DNA from: Sipunculus nudus
Lineage: Eukaryota > Annelida > Sipuncula > Golfingiida > Sipunculidae
DNA length: 64,000 bases
Direction: 5' to 3'
Assembly: GCA_026874595.1 (NCBI GenBank)
Contig: CM049306.1
Location: 34,552,019 to 34,616,018, forward strand
The position numbers and the translations under genes were made by a program. How positions within the stretch are numbered: position 1 is the stretch's first letter; each line of letters begins with the position of its first letter. Under the pieces are notes generated by a model that saw only the letters and a list, made by a program, of their open reading frames with translations, was not told where the DNA came from and did not search any database. Below, piece after piece: positions 46,201-57,885 of this stretch.

Positions 46201-48970
46201 TTCAGTAGAGAATTCCTACAATTGAAGAAGTTTATTTAGTTGTGAAGTCCTACAGATGGAGAAGTTTATCTCTAGTGAAGTGCTAAAGTTTATTTGTAGT
46301 GAGGTCCCACAGATGGAAAAGTTTTTCAGTAGTGAATTCCTACAATTGAAAAAGTTTATTTAGTTGTGAAGTCCCACAGATGGCGAATTAAGTTTATCTC
46401 TAGTGAAGTGCTAAAGTTTATTTGTAGTGAAAACCTACAGATGGAAAAGTTTTTCAGTAGTAAATTCCTACAATTGAAGAAGTTTATTAAGTTGTGAAGT
46501 CCTACAGATGGAGAAGTTTAAATCTAGTGAAGTGCTAAAGTTTATTTGTAGTGAAAACCTACAGATGGAAAAGTTTTTCAGTAGTGAATTCCTACAATTG
46601 AAGAAGTTTATTTAGTTGTGAAGTCCCACAGATGGCGAATTAAGTTTATCTCTAGTGAAGTGCTAAAGTTTATTTGTAGTGAGGTCCTACAGATGGAGAA
46701 GTTTATCTCTAGTGAAGTGCTAAAGTTTATTTGTAGTGAGGTCCTACAGATGGATAAGTTTTTCAGTAGTGAATTCCTACAATTGAAGAAGTTTAATAAG
46801 TTGTGAAGTCCTACAGATGGAGAAGTTTATCTGTAGTGAAGTGCTAAAGTTTATTTGTAGTGAAAACCTACAGATGGAAAAGTTTTTCAGTAGTGAATTC
46901 CTACAATTGAAGAAGTTTATTTAGTTGTGAAGTCCTACAGATGAAGAAGTTTATCTCTAGTGAAGTTCTAAAGTTTATTTGTAGTGAAAACCTACAGATG
47001 GAAAAGTTTTTCAGTAGAGAATTCCTACAATTGAAGAAGTTTATTTAGTTGTGAAGTCCTACAGATGGAGAAGTTTATCTCTAGTGAAGTGCTAAAGTTT
47101 ATTTGTAGTGAGGTCCCACAGATGGAAAAGTTTTTCAGTAGTGAATTCCTACAATTGAAAAAGTTTATTTAGTTGTGAAGTCCCACAGATGGCGAATTAA
47201 GTTTATCTCTAGTGAAGTGCTAAAGTTTATTTGTAGTGAAAACCTACAGATGGAAAAGTTTTTCAGTAGTGAATTCCTACAATTGAAGAAGTTTATTAAG
47301 TTGTGAAGTCCTACAGATGGAGAAGTTTAAATCTAGTGAAGTGCTAAAGTTTATTTGTAGTGAAAACCTACAGATGGAAAAGTTTTTCAGTAGTGAATTC
47401 CTACAATTGAAGAAGTTGATTTAGTTGTGAAGTCCCACAGATGGCGAATTAAGTTTATCTCTAGTGAAGTGCTAAAGTTTATTTGTAGTGAGGTCCTACA
47501 GATGGAGAAGTTTATCTCTAGTGAAGTGCTAAAGTTTATTTGTAGTGAGGTCCTACAGATGGATAAGTTTTTCAGTAGTGAATTCCTACCATTGAAGAAG
47601 TTTATTAAGTTGTGAAGTCCTACAGATGGAGAAGTTTATCTCTAGTAAAGTGCTAAAGTTTATTTGTAGTGAAAACCTACAGATGGAAAAGTTTTTCAAT
47701 AGTGAATTCCTACAATTGAAGAAGTTTATTTAGTTTTGAAGTCCCACAGATGGCGAATTAATTTTATCTCTTGTGAAGTGCTAAAGTTTATTTGTAGTGA
47801 GGTCCTACAGATGGAGAAGTTTTTCAGTAGTGAATTCCTACAATTGAAGAAGTTTATTAAGTTGTGAAGTCCTACAGATGGAGAAGTTTATCTGTAGTGA
47901 AGTGCTAAAGTTTATTTGTAGTGAAAACCTACAGATGGAAAAGTTTTTCAGTAGTGAATTCCTACAATTGAAGAAGTTTATTTAGTTGTGAAGTCCTACA
48001 GATGAAGAGGTTTATCTTTAGTGAAGTTCTAAAGTTTATTTGTAGTGAAAACCTACAGATGGAAAAGTTTTTCAGTAGTGAATTCCTACAATTGAAGAAG
48101 TTTATTAAGTTGTGAAGTCCTACAGATGGAGAAGTTTATCTCTAGTGAAGTGCTAAAGTTTATTTGTAGTGAGGTCCCACAGATGGAAAAGTTTTTCAGT
48201 AGTGAATTCCTACAATTGAAAAAGTTTATTTAGTTGTGAAGTCCCACAGATGGCGAATTAAGTTTATCTCTAGTGAAGTGCTAAAGTTTATTTGTAGTGA
48301 AAACCTACAGATGGAAAAGTTTTTCAGTAGTGAATTCCTACAATTGAAGAAGTTTATTAAGTTGTGAAGTCCTACAGATGGAGAAGTTTATCTCTAGTGA
48401 AGTGCTAAAGTTTATTTGTAGTGAAAACCGACAGATGGAAAAGTTTTTCAGTTGTGAATTCCTACAATTGAAGAAGTTTATTAAGTTGTGAAGTCCTACA
48501 GATGGAAGTGTATCTCTAGTGAAGTGCTAAAGTTTATTTGTAGTGAAAACCTACAGATGGAAAAGTTTTTCAGTAGTAAATTCCTACAATTGAAGAAGTT
48601 TATTTTGTTGTGAAGTCCTACAGATGGAGAAGTTTATCTTTAGTGAAGTGCTAAAGTTTATTTGTAGTGAAAACCTACAGATGGAAAAGTTTTTCAGTAG
48701 TGAATTCCTACAATTGAAGAAGTTTATTAAGTTGTGACGTCCTTCAGATGGAGAAGTTTATCTCTAGTGAAGTGCTAAAGTTTATTTGTAGTGAGCTCCT
48801 ACAGATGGAAAAGTTTTTCAGCAGTGAATTCCTACAATTGAAGAAGTTTATTAAGTTGTGAAGTCCTACAGATGGAGAAGTTTATCTCTAGTGAAGTGCT
48901 AAAGTTTATTTGTAGTGAAGACCTACAGATGGAAACGTTTTTCAGTAGTGAATTCCTACAACTGAACAAG
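43293..48970 (+). repeat. 124-bp higher-order repeat core
   Basis: The unit is four monomers of 24, 33, 33 and 34 bp: GTTTATCTCTAGTGAAGTGC plus TAAA (truncated monomer); GTTTATTTGTAGTGA with a GGTCC or AAACC variant and TACAGATGG; GTTTTTCAGTAGTGAATTCC with TACAATTGAAGAA; and GTTTATT.AGTTGTGAAGTC with CTACAGATGGAGAA. The unit starts at 43293, 43417 and 43541, exactly 124 bp apart. By length about 45 units would fit, though some are shortened to two monomers or carry a GGCGAATTAA insertion variant. Confidence 0.95.
45905..47615 (+). repeat. 809-bp block duplication inside the satellite
   Basis: About 900 bp from 45905 recurs at +809 with few differences. Rare private variants recur at exactly that offset: CAGTAGAGAATTCC at 46203 and 47012, GTTTAAATCTAG at 46516 and 47325, CTGTAGTG at 46022 and 46831. 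Blocks starting at 45557 recur at +1061 and +1870, so several duplication events overlap. Confidence 0.9.
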
Positions 48971-49130
48971 TTTATCAGTAGTGTAGACCTACAGAATGAG
49001 AGTTTATCTCTAGTGTAGTTTAATCTTTGGGTGTAACAAGAGGACGTAAAAGGTTAACTTTCTGGTTTGTCCGATAAATGGAGAGGTTAATTAGAGTAAT
49101 CCGACAGATGGAGAATCTATTCATTCGGTG

Positions 49131-49962
49131 TAACAGAGAAAAGGTGATATAAGTCGGAATACGCTCTGAACACAGCTCACCTGCTGTGAGAAATAGCAAT
49201 ATACTTCAGGTTTGGCAAGGTGCCAAACACCAAGTAAGTTTGGACTTGATAAACTAAATTCTGGTTGGCTCTGCGTTTAAAAAAAATCTGCAGAACTAGT
49301 AGAAGTAATCTGATTAGCTAAGCGTGTAACAAACATGGCTGCGCCCGTGGCAAGCTCGTGTAGAACGGCAAGGGAGGAAATATGCTGACAGTGGGGGATA
49401 ACTGACCTCGGGCCAAACCAGCAAGTCAGTATAGAGACTGTGTTAAAAATTGACGATGGCAGCGGGAGTTGTAGCGAATAGTTGAGCATAGCGTAACCGC
49501 ATGCTTATATGGCACAGTGGGAAGTGCTCTGGGTCTTGCCGCCAGGAGGGAAAAAATTATCTCCAAATAAAATTCATTAGCAGAGTTTATGGTATCAGTG
49601 TTTGTCCATAGGAAAAGGGTAAAATTTTACCACATGTTGACCGAGAGGGAGATAAGGTGTTCATTATGTGCTTACATATTCAATTGATAGTCTAAGAATG
49701 GAAAAAAAGGAGAATTAATAAATGATTTGTTGTCTTTTTTTTATGTTCATGAGTTAACATTATTTACAAAAGTTCCAGTATAACGCTGAGATGGATTCTC
49801 ACTTTTGGAACAGAGCTATATGTGTCCCCAAAGTAGGAAATTAATGAATCCCCAAGAAGATGAAAGAGATTCTACAGTTTTAATAAAACAGATACTCTGT
49901 TTAAAAAAAAATAAAAAACCATAGCGCATCCGATAAAGTAAAGGTGATTGAACAATTCATGT
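49131..49962. other. Nothing recognised
   Basis: Small hairpin GTTTGGCA-AGG-TGCCAAAC near 49210. Possible decayed SINE-like sequence near 49500, not supportable. Confidence 0.4.
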
Positions 49963-49981
49963 TTATATATATATATAAATA

Positions 49982-50032
<51 letters not shown>
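49963..50032. repeat. (TA)n microsatellite
   Basis: TA run with small interruptions near 49978 and 49988. Confidence 0.9.
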
Positions 50033-50033
<1 letters not shown>

Positions 50034-51474
50034 GTACAAAATATGGATGTTGGTATATGAAATGGAAACAAAACAGCTATATGGCCTAAGATTAAACAAT
50101 AAAATATGAGACGTTGATAAAACTAGGCTTGGCTAATGATACATTACCTCACCAGAAGACAAAGAAAACTATGGAATCTTTTTGTCCAGCTAGAAGAAAT
50201 GATAGTTAACATGGTAAATACGTAAACAGTTGGAGTTGACGTGGACTAATTAACCCTTTGTTTTCAAGAGATGGCCACCGAGAGCTGCCATTCGACTGGT
50301 TATAAACGGTAGCCTATTATTCCTTCGGGTGTTAGAGAATCCCCTTTTAAGTATTAAGGTAATGCTTGAGAATGGTGAATCCTTTTCGAAATGCGGGGCA
50401 AAACACCTTTAGACCTGTGAGTTATACATTTAAGATGTCGAGATGATCACCAAAACAGCGACTCTGGGCCAGCCAGGCAGACTTTGATCGAAAACGGGAC
50501 AAGTTGACTCATTGACACGCACAGACGTGTGCCGGTGACTTGTTTACGGCCCTCCTGGGAAAAATCGTCTCGCCAACATTGGAAAAGCTGTATTTGTTGT
50601 TTTATCCATGTATGGTTTTGAATTTTCAACCCCCCCCCCTGGTTAGCTCAAGGCAGCTCGGCTACGCATCATGGGTAAATTAACTAAGATGACATTTGTT
50701 TGTCCAATTCCTGCCTGGACTCAAGCACCAACTCAGAGGGATCTCTCCGAATCTCAGGGTTTTTTAATATGCCTTCCTGATTTTAATTAGACAACTTGAT
50801 AAATCGTTTACTTATATTCATACGATAGTAGTTATTGATTTTTAAGGCAATATCCCGTAAAATGTGGCATTTTATTGCCGTAATAAATAAAAAGCAAGGA
50901 CATTTTCTTACTAAAGAAACTTCAGCTTATATTTACACCGTATGGTGATTTATCAGCAAATTCTTTTCTCGATTACTCCGCGCTGTGATTTAGCTATCGT
51001 AATCACGGGGGTGTCGTGACCCAACCACGCGTAAAGTCCTCCGCCATTTCCTCTCGTCAATACATCAACCGCTGATTTACCAATCAAATATCTAATATCA
51101 ACATAACCAAAGGTATTAGGGAACGGATCCGACCAAACATCTTTAAGTACTTTTGATTTATTAATGATATACAGCAGTAATTTTACGCCTCTTGTATATG
51201 ATTAGAACTTGAAATAAGTTGTAAACTAAAAATACATTGTTGGAGTTAGATTACAATTGTATCATGATGAACATTATGTTTTGCGGAAATATTTAAACAA
51301 CAACAATTGTAATAATTTTATAGTTGATAGAATTACATTTCTAGAAAGCCGCCTAATTGTCTTTTCAGCAATGGTTATCATTTTCAGATTATAGAATTGT
51401 TTTTGGTTCATTAAATACGAGGAAATGTTACAACCGGGGATGGGCTAATGAAAAATTGATTAGATTTTGGTGTG
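50033..51474. other. Nothing recognised
   Basis: AT-rich, with a short poly-C run near 50631. No repeat partner found. Confidence 0.45.
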
Positions 51475-51700
51475 GATCCGCCTTATGAACCGGATTCAGT
51501 AACGTCATCAAGGAATATTCACAAATGTACAGTTACTTATGCAATCTAATGAATCTTTGAATATTGGTCGAATAAGTGAATGCAAACACGGACCGGGGAG
51601 CATCCAACAATAGAAACCCCCAATCCCTCACCCTCATTGCGGAGGCTTGCATTCATTAAATTGCAGAATTCTAGTGATTATAAATTTTAAAGCAAATTTA
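51475..51700 (+). repeat. ATGAACCGGATTCAG family, copy 3
   Basis: Counterpart of 6955-7110 with an extra segment of about 70 bp (about 51580-51645) before GGAGGCTTGCATTCATT. Confidence 0.7.
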
Positions 51701-52219
51701 TGTAAAGTTGCGATTTTGTAAACACTTTAAAACACTGATATGTCACCTTGTCTACAATATCAGCAATACATCACAAGATCCAGTGGAAATATAAATTAGA
51801 TTGCTTGGTCCACGTGGATGTCTGGTATTGTATCATGAGGGGGATAGTACGTCCGGTTTTTGACAGCTCTCTTTCGTCTTGTTCTTCCTACAATTGACTG
51901 ACAGTGGCCAATTTCACATTTACTTCATTTCATCATACCTACGACAGAAAGCAGCCATTATATTGGTTTATTGATAATTATGTAGCCATGTTTCATATGA
52001 AAGATATACAGAAAAGGTGGGTTGGCAGTGTTATGACGTTACGTGAAGTCACGTTTATTATTCTTAAGCTGCTAATTCACAGAGAAGATTGGAGAGAAGT
52101 GGTCGCTCAGTATCAGTAGCAGATAAGTCAGGGGCTCGATTCTCTGTAGGTGCGTACCGAACATTTCTAGGTATCCATTTCGTATATTTAACTAGCATGG
52201 CTATATTATCATGTGTATA
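51701..52219. other. Nothing recognised
   Basis: A 71-residue frame at 51904-52119 begins with GTG and shows no domain. Confidence 0.45.
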
Positions 52220-52500
52220 CACACATAAAGGGCTGCAATGCGGATGGTCTTAACCTTCTATTAACTAAGGGTATTACATGAGAGGAACACAGATGAACTC
52301 GCAAACCAAAGTAGATAACCATCTCTATGGTAACAAGTTATTTCCTGTGTCGCGCACAAGTACTGTCGCGCGTCCAATAACCCGTGCGAGCAATGCTTGT
52401 GGATTCTTGTGGTCAGACATTCACCAAAGGTAACTAACAAAGATGCTTAGTAAGATGGTTCTCGTCCTAACTTGGCAAGGCACTCTGACGTCTTATTTAT
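52220..52500 (+). repeat. TCTCTATGGTAA family, copy 2
   Basis: Counterpart of 23390-23810, shorter at the downstream end. Confidence 0.6.
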
Positions 52501-54299
52501 TCAAAATATTTATTTACAAAACGACGTATTTATTTCAATATTCTTGCACAGCTGTTGGAGAGGTCATCCTCCCATGAGTACTTATCAAACCCATTGTAAT
52601 GGTTTTTTCCATGAAATGCGTTTGGGCCTCGCTTAGGTGTGCGGAGCTTAACTTTACTTTAATCCACTTAATCCGCCTTCAAAGCCACAGTGATTGCTTT
52701 GAAACCAATATATCACAGAGCTTTTGATTGTCATTACAATAACTAAAGTTATAACAAACAAATAACAAAATTCCCTTGATTTTGAATACAATTCAGCGTA
52801 AGCTTTCTTGTATTTGCCTCGAGAACTCCTGAATTAAAGGGATAACATTAATTAAAATGTTTAAAGAAAGGTATCGGATTTCTTCAAGTTAATGTTGCTT
52901 ATCGAGTTTTGCAGAAATATGACTCTTTTTTTTTTTGTTCACATGATCGATTAAATTAATTATATTAATACAGATGCGCCAAGAAATCTTTAATTATTTC
53001 TAATTATCCAATGTTCTTATTATTATATTTATAATGAAGTGGCTTTTAATAATTTACAGTTATCATTCTTACAACTATAATGTGTCAAGAAACGTGACGC
53101 AGTAGAAACACTAATTAATGTTGTTAATTAATGTAATGTGCATCTGTCGTAACTACGGCATTCCACAGTTACGCAACCGTTCGTTGACAACAGGTTTGAC
53201 TTGGCATAAAGTTTGAAAGTCAGAAAGGCAATATCAGGAACAAACTGTGTTTGATGTCATATTCGCGGAGTTGAAATTAAGCGAGGGCTCAATTTTCGCG
53301 TTTTTTTCTTGCATTAACCTTCACAGCGAATATAGTATATACATTTTCTTATTGGAATATGTGAACTATCCTACCAGTTTAACGAGAACCTTAAGGTACC
53401 ATCGAAATGTGTGTACATCATTGACAGATAATTCGAAAAATATTATATATTTTTTATTTTCAAACTTTGTTTCACGGATGTCGTAAGGGAACATTTTGTC
53501 ATTTAATATATCAACCTTTTAGTCTTGCGAGTTTTGACGATATACGCAATGACATCCTACATGAAATATATACCAATCAGGCTAGAGTAACGTTGACTGT
53601 TCACAAGTGTAGATGAGACGTCTTATGAAGGTAGATTTTATTTTCCTCGATAATTTTCCTCTCGTGAATATCGCGAAGTTCACACCCTCGCGAACAAACA
53701 TCCGACCACCGTATTCTCTCCAGCCCGCTTTCTTTTACATATTTTACATTATTTTAATTATATGTGTCCCTTAATTACAGTTGCTATCCGCTAACTGGTA
53801 AATCTCATACGTTCAATACTTCAATTTCATTTACACAAACCCCTGAATTTTCAAACAGGCATGGTTAAATAAAAATTTGTAAAAGAACCCCAAACTGGCA
53901 TTTGGTATCTGCTTTTGGGAGTGTAGTCTTGGATTTAGTATTTACGTTTTCTACTAAAATGCGTAAAATAAAACGTGATTCCTTCTACCGATAGACGTAA
54001 CTCAGTGCCATCTCTAATTACAAAATGAAACAGTCGGCAGAGAGCCGTAATTTAGTTATATTATTTGCCGCGATGTGGCATTACCTGTTCTAAGCGGTAC
54101 AACAAGAGCAAATTTCATAGTTCTGTTAGTGACTGACTGATTGACTGAAAGTGATGTCGGCGCTCGAGCCAGTCACAGGTCTCCGAAAAAAAAGTCCCTC
54201 ACTGGCTCCCTCAGCAACGACAAAGTTTGACAAATCGAGTGTGTATACAATTTGACATTTAAGGCGAAAATAGGAATTACTGATAGAGTTGAAGATCGA
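52501..54299. other. Nothing recognised
   Basis: AT-rich. Short frames only. Confidence 0.45.
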
Positions 54300-54304
54300 A
54301 GAAA

Positions 54305-54450
54305 GAGGTTGAGGAAGCCGGAGAACCCGGAGAGAACCACCGACCTTAGACGGACCACTACAACCCACTCTCATTGCAGCAACTGGGATCGAACCCGGGT
54401 CGCAAGCGGAAAAGGCCGAGCGTTTTAACGCTCAGCTGTTCAGGCCCCCG
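54305..54450 (-). mobile_element. tRNA-derived SINE, best-preserved copy
   Basis: The minus strand has a tRNA-like head (CCTGAACAGCTGAGCG, then a perfect B box GGTTCGATCCC), then ATGAGAGTGGGTTGTAGTGG and GGTCGGTGGTTCTCTCCGGG...TCCGGCTTCCTC. The last part is the Nin-like central domain. It is the reference copy for 165-300 and 19648-19790. Confidence 0.8.
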
Positions 54451-55147
54451 GCTCTGTTATTGGAAGGAACTAAGTCTTAACCATTGCATCGACTGGGTCA
54501 ATCTATTTGGACTGATGATTTCTTGGTAATGTTAGGCGCCTGCCTACTGAATACAAACACTATCTTTAATTTAGCACTACCGAGTTTTGAGACAAATGTA
54601 CGTATATTTTTCTTGACTATCAACTAAAAGCTGACACTAAGGGTGTCACGTGACAACGTATTAAATTGACGGAATGTGAAAATTCTTTAAAATTCAGAGA
54701 ATATTGATGTGTCCATTACTTGTAATGTAACAATCCCTGTCGGCATAACAGTGGATAATTGAAGGAATGTATAGGAGTTTTGTTTCCTATATATCAATTG
54801 ATGATAGGCTGTGATCCAATATTTATATCCCAGTCACCTGGACGTGTTTCTGCATTTCAAATAATATGAATTTTTGTCTTCAATATCCTAGGCCTATAAT
54901 AGTGAGATGATCACAACAATAAAAATGCAGCTGCATACAATCAAATCAAGATACGAGTTATATTTAGACACTATCAGCTGTTGAATTTTCTTTGTTATCG
55001 AGAACGTTGCTAGTGACTGCTTTTTACGACAATTTATTAAACCGCTATTATGAAGAATATTGGAATTTCCAGATTCATTGTTGTATACCAAACGACGATG
55101 TTGCTTGTCATTGTTTGACAAATGATTATTTAATAATAACATTTTGC

Positions 55148-55150
<3 letters not shown>
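54451..55150. other. Nothing recognised
   Basis: AT-rich. Confidence 0.45.

Positions 55151-55194
<44 letters not shown>
55151..55194. repeat. (TA)n microsatellite
   Basis: About 22 TA units. Confidence 0.95.
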
Positions 55195-55195
<1 letters not shown>

Positions 55196-55302
55196 CATAT
55201 ATATTTATTTATGCTTTCAATAGCAAATCAAAACTGAAGCGACACATGGAAAGTTCGAGGGTCCAAACGGTGAAGATCTGTGTTAAATTTTGAAAAGTTA
55301 TG

Positions 55303-55507
55303 CAGGGGCGGATCCAGGATTTAGGAAAAGGGGGGGGGGGGTCCAACCCAGGAGGAATAAAGAAAACCCTAAAAAAAGGTCCTCAGGTCTGGAAAAGGGG
55401 GGTCCAAGTCGCAAAATTTAGTCTGTAGCCCTTAAAAAACGTTGTTTCTGAAGAAAAAGGGGGGTCCGGACCCCCTGGACCCCCCCCCTCCCCTGGATCC
55501 GCTTCTG
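55303..55507. mobile_element. 205-bp MITE with G/C-tract ends
   Basis: The inverted ends are CAGGGGCGGATCCAGG and, from the right, CAGAAGCGGATCCAGG. TTATG lies directly outside both (55298-55302 and 55508-55512), consistent with a 5-bp duplication. Inside are repeated GGGGGGTCC blocks on the left and GGACCCCC on the right, including G12 near 55331. This GGGGCGGATCCAGG terminus is, from memory, widespread in invertebrate genomes. Confidence 0.8.
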
Positions 55508-55512
55508 TTATG

Positions 55513-57296
55513 TAAAGCCACCCTTTCGTTCTATATGACGTCATAACAGTATCATTATATTTATAGTGATACATGTTTACGTATAGGGATAATATGATTA
55601 TTTGAATATACTGACACGTAACGGGCGCCTTTCAAGACAGTGTTTATTTGATGATGTAGGCAATGATCAGTTACTGCTACAATAGCCAGATTTGATCCCC
55701 TCCGTCCTACAGTCAGTTCATGGGATCGGATGTTGCATGGAAACCCCCCTCCCCCCCCCCCCCAAAAAAAAGAAAAAAACCTAACGTCCGAAAACGATTT
55801 TTAGCGCCACAGACGCTTACCCCCGCATTACTAAAAGATATGTATTAATATATGAACATATATATGTCTGAGACCTCCCCCCCTCTGTCTTATATCCTGC
55901 ATCCACCCCTGTATAAGCTGATATATATTTCAGTAACCCAAAGGTCCACAAGTGAAATAAGTTAATCGTCATTCGAAGGAGTTCAGATGAAACTGGAGGT
56001 GTACCTCCGTGACTTTTATGGTAATTTGAAGCGTTTCGGATTACATTGCTTAGAATACCGAAATACCATATCAAATTAACAGACTGGGTTAGCTAGACTG
56101 ATGACCAAAGTTTTCACCACTTTTATAATATGTAAATAGTGTAATTTGATTTAATTTATCTCTCAAGCAAGTGAACATCTGCAAAAGAAACATGCATTAT
56201 AATGATTAGAATTAAATGACGTGATACAATTCAATTTAAGCCACTTTCTTTCGCGACAAATCTTCATTTCATCTTGATGTGGGTAATTCATACCAAATGT
56301 ACCTTGTTATGACTAAAAAGCGCCCATTATCGACAGTAGAGCCGAGCTCAGGTACTTCCTTAAGAATCTGTATTCGGTGGACGAATACAATGAGTAATCT
56401 GTGCTTTCGATCTGTGATTTCCGTTTTTTTCATCCAAGGTCAAATGAACCTAACATAGTGACACGGAGAGAAAGACAGCTGGCATTTCAGTCAATATTCG
56501 GTGGGAGATTCCTGGGCAACGTACGCCGCAAGTGGTAGAAATCTGTTTGAGTTATATGAAGCGTTTAAATTCCATTCCTCTCTACGTGGTAAAACGAGTT
56601 TTCTTTGGAGCTTAAGAGACTACCTAACTTCTGCGCACAAGTAAAGAAATCCTGGCTTTTAAACCGGGTCGGCCCCATCAATATACAATATATTACTTGC
56701 GCTGCTTTGCTTAGCATAACCGCTAAGCAGGTGTTTTACTGGAACCAATACATCTCCTGTTTGTTGACGTTTACCCTTTAAGTATTTACGTGTCATGACG
56801 TATGGGGAGAGTTCTAATTTACCCTTTTTTTATAAATGTTGTGTCTATTTGATAATGTTGACAGGTGTTTGGGCTCTAATGAGCGAATTCGCTGTTAGAA
56901 AACGGACTTGAGGTCAATAAAATCCAGGTATAACTCGGTTCATATTATCGCAACCTTTCGTTTAAAAATGTCAAAAGACCAGGCCTTGTTATCTTTAATG
57001 TAACATTCTCTCGTTATGGCCTAATAAAATCGGACATTACGAAAAATATTGTATGAAGCACCGATATTATGCGGTACCTTAAAAGTGGCATATCATGTAT
57101 GCGTTTGCAGTACATATACGGTACGTATCCGTATGGAGCTAGGAATCGGACATTATATTCTCTTTGGATGAATCAATATATATGCGAATTCAGTACGTAT
57201 GCGTATATATGTATGCGTATGTAGCACATTACGACCGCTCACTGTACCATTTGTAAACGCATTCCTGGTAATGGACTGGATAGGGTATTCCTCCAG

Positions 57297-57298
<2 letters not shown>
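55513..57298. other. Nothing recognised except a C/A tract
   Basis: A C-rich then A-rich tract at 55744-55780 and a C7 run near 55876; otherwise AT-rich unique sequence. Confidence 0.45.

Positions 57299-57355
<57 letters not shown>
57299..57355. repeat. (TA)n microsatellite
   Basis: A TA run with one TTT break near 57342, directly abutting the inverted duplication. Confidence 0.95.
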
Positions 57356-57540
57356 ACTCTGAAGAAAAACAACACTGTTAATTCACAACAGTCTGTTTCA
57401 CGGGATGCGACCCGATCATCAGGTGAATGCTGTTAGAATTCTAACCACATGTGATTCTAACCACATTCACCTGATGATCGGGTCGCATTCCGTGAAACAG
57501 ACTGTTGTGAATTAACAGTGTTGTTTTTCTTCAGAGTTAT
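57353..57540. repeat. Inverted duplication with hammerhead-like arms
   Basis: Arms 57353-57429 and 57464-57540 (77 bp) are inverted copies with one mismatch, and weaker pairing continues to about 57440 and 57452. Each arm read toward its outer end contains CTGATGA, a CGGG/CCCG stem with a 6-nt loop, then GAAA, then a second hairpin (ACTGTT/AACAGT). This order recalls a hammerhead ribozyme core. TA runs lie on the left and at 57594-57607 on the right. Confidence 0.85.
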
Positions 57541-57769
57541 ACCGCTCTGGCCTAGTCTGTAGGCCATTGAGCACTTTACAATGGAGGGTAACTCTATATA
57601 TATATAATAGGCATATATGGAATGCTTGATAGCTATACAAGAGGGCTACTTGTTTAAGATTTTTCTATGGAATGAGAATTAATGTGATAATTTTTAAATA
57701 ATATATATCATATAAGAATAATATGTTATCAGAATGATATGTTCTTATTGTGATTTTAACTTTCTTTGC

Positions 57770-57885
57770 AGCGGATCTGGAATAATCCAGAAAATTTCAC
57801 CAACTTGACGGTGTCGGGATTGGGACCAAGGACCGTAAGCTTCTTGGTTTAGGGCCTTAACCACAAGGCTTAATTTTAGAAGGGC
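57770..57885 (-). mobile_element. tRNA-derived SINE, family 1
   Basis: The minus strand has CCTTGTGGTTAAGGCCCTAA (A-box region), GGTCCCAATCCCGACA (decayed B box) and a CTGGATTATTCCAGATCCGC tail shared with 31735-31905. Confidence 0.7.

Larger units (their letters stand above)
42770..49130 (+). repeat. 6.4-kb satellite array with higher-order structure
   Basis: The whole region is tandem DNA. The basic monomer is 33 bp, with core GTTTATC.GTAGTG.AGTCC and TACAGATGGAGAA. The left margin (42770-43292) and right margin (48971-49130) hold diverged monomers, including GAGCATAGAGAATTTAAC-like relics near 42805 and CCGACAGATGGAGAA near 49100. The core (43293-48970) repeats a four-monomer unit of 124 bp. 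Frames reported inside it are by-products, because 124 is not divisible by three. Confidence 0.97.

Noticed and set aside
44133-47615. Four related open frames of 62-76 residues inside the satellite
   Set aside because: They arise from 33-bp monomers; the 124-bp unit shifts frame each time, and the copies match because the DNA was recently duplicated.
42770-49130. CRISPR-like appearance of regularly spaced repeats
   Set aside because: There are no unique spacers between conserved repeats; all parts of the unit are repetitive, no cas genes are present, and the window is eukaryotic in character.
20075-57885. tRNA-like A and B boxes as possible functional tRNA genes
   Set aside because: No acceptor-stem pairing or intact cloverleaf is visible, and each head is followed by a shared non-tRNA tail, so they are SINEs.
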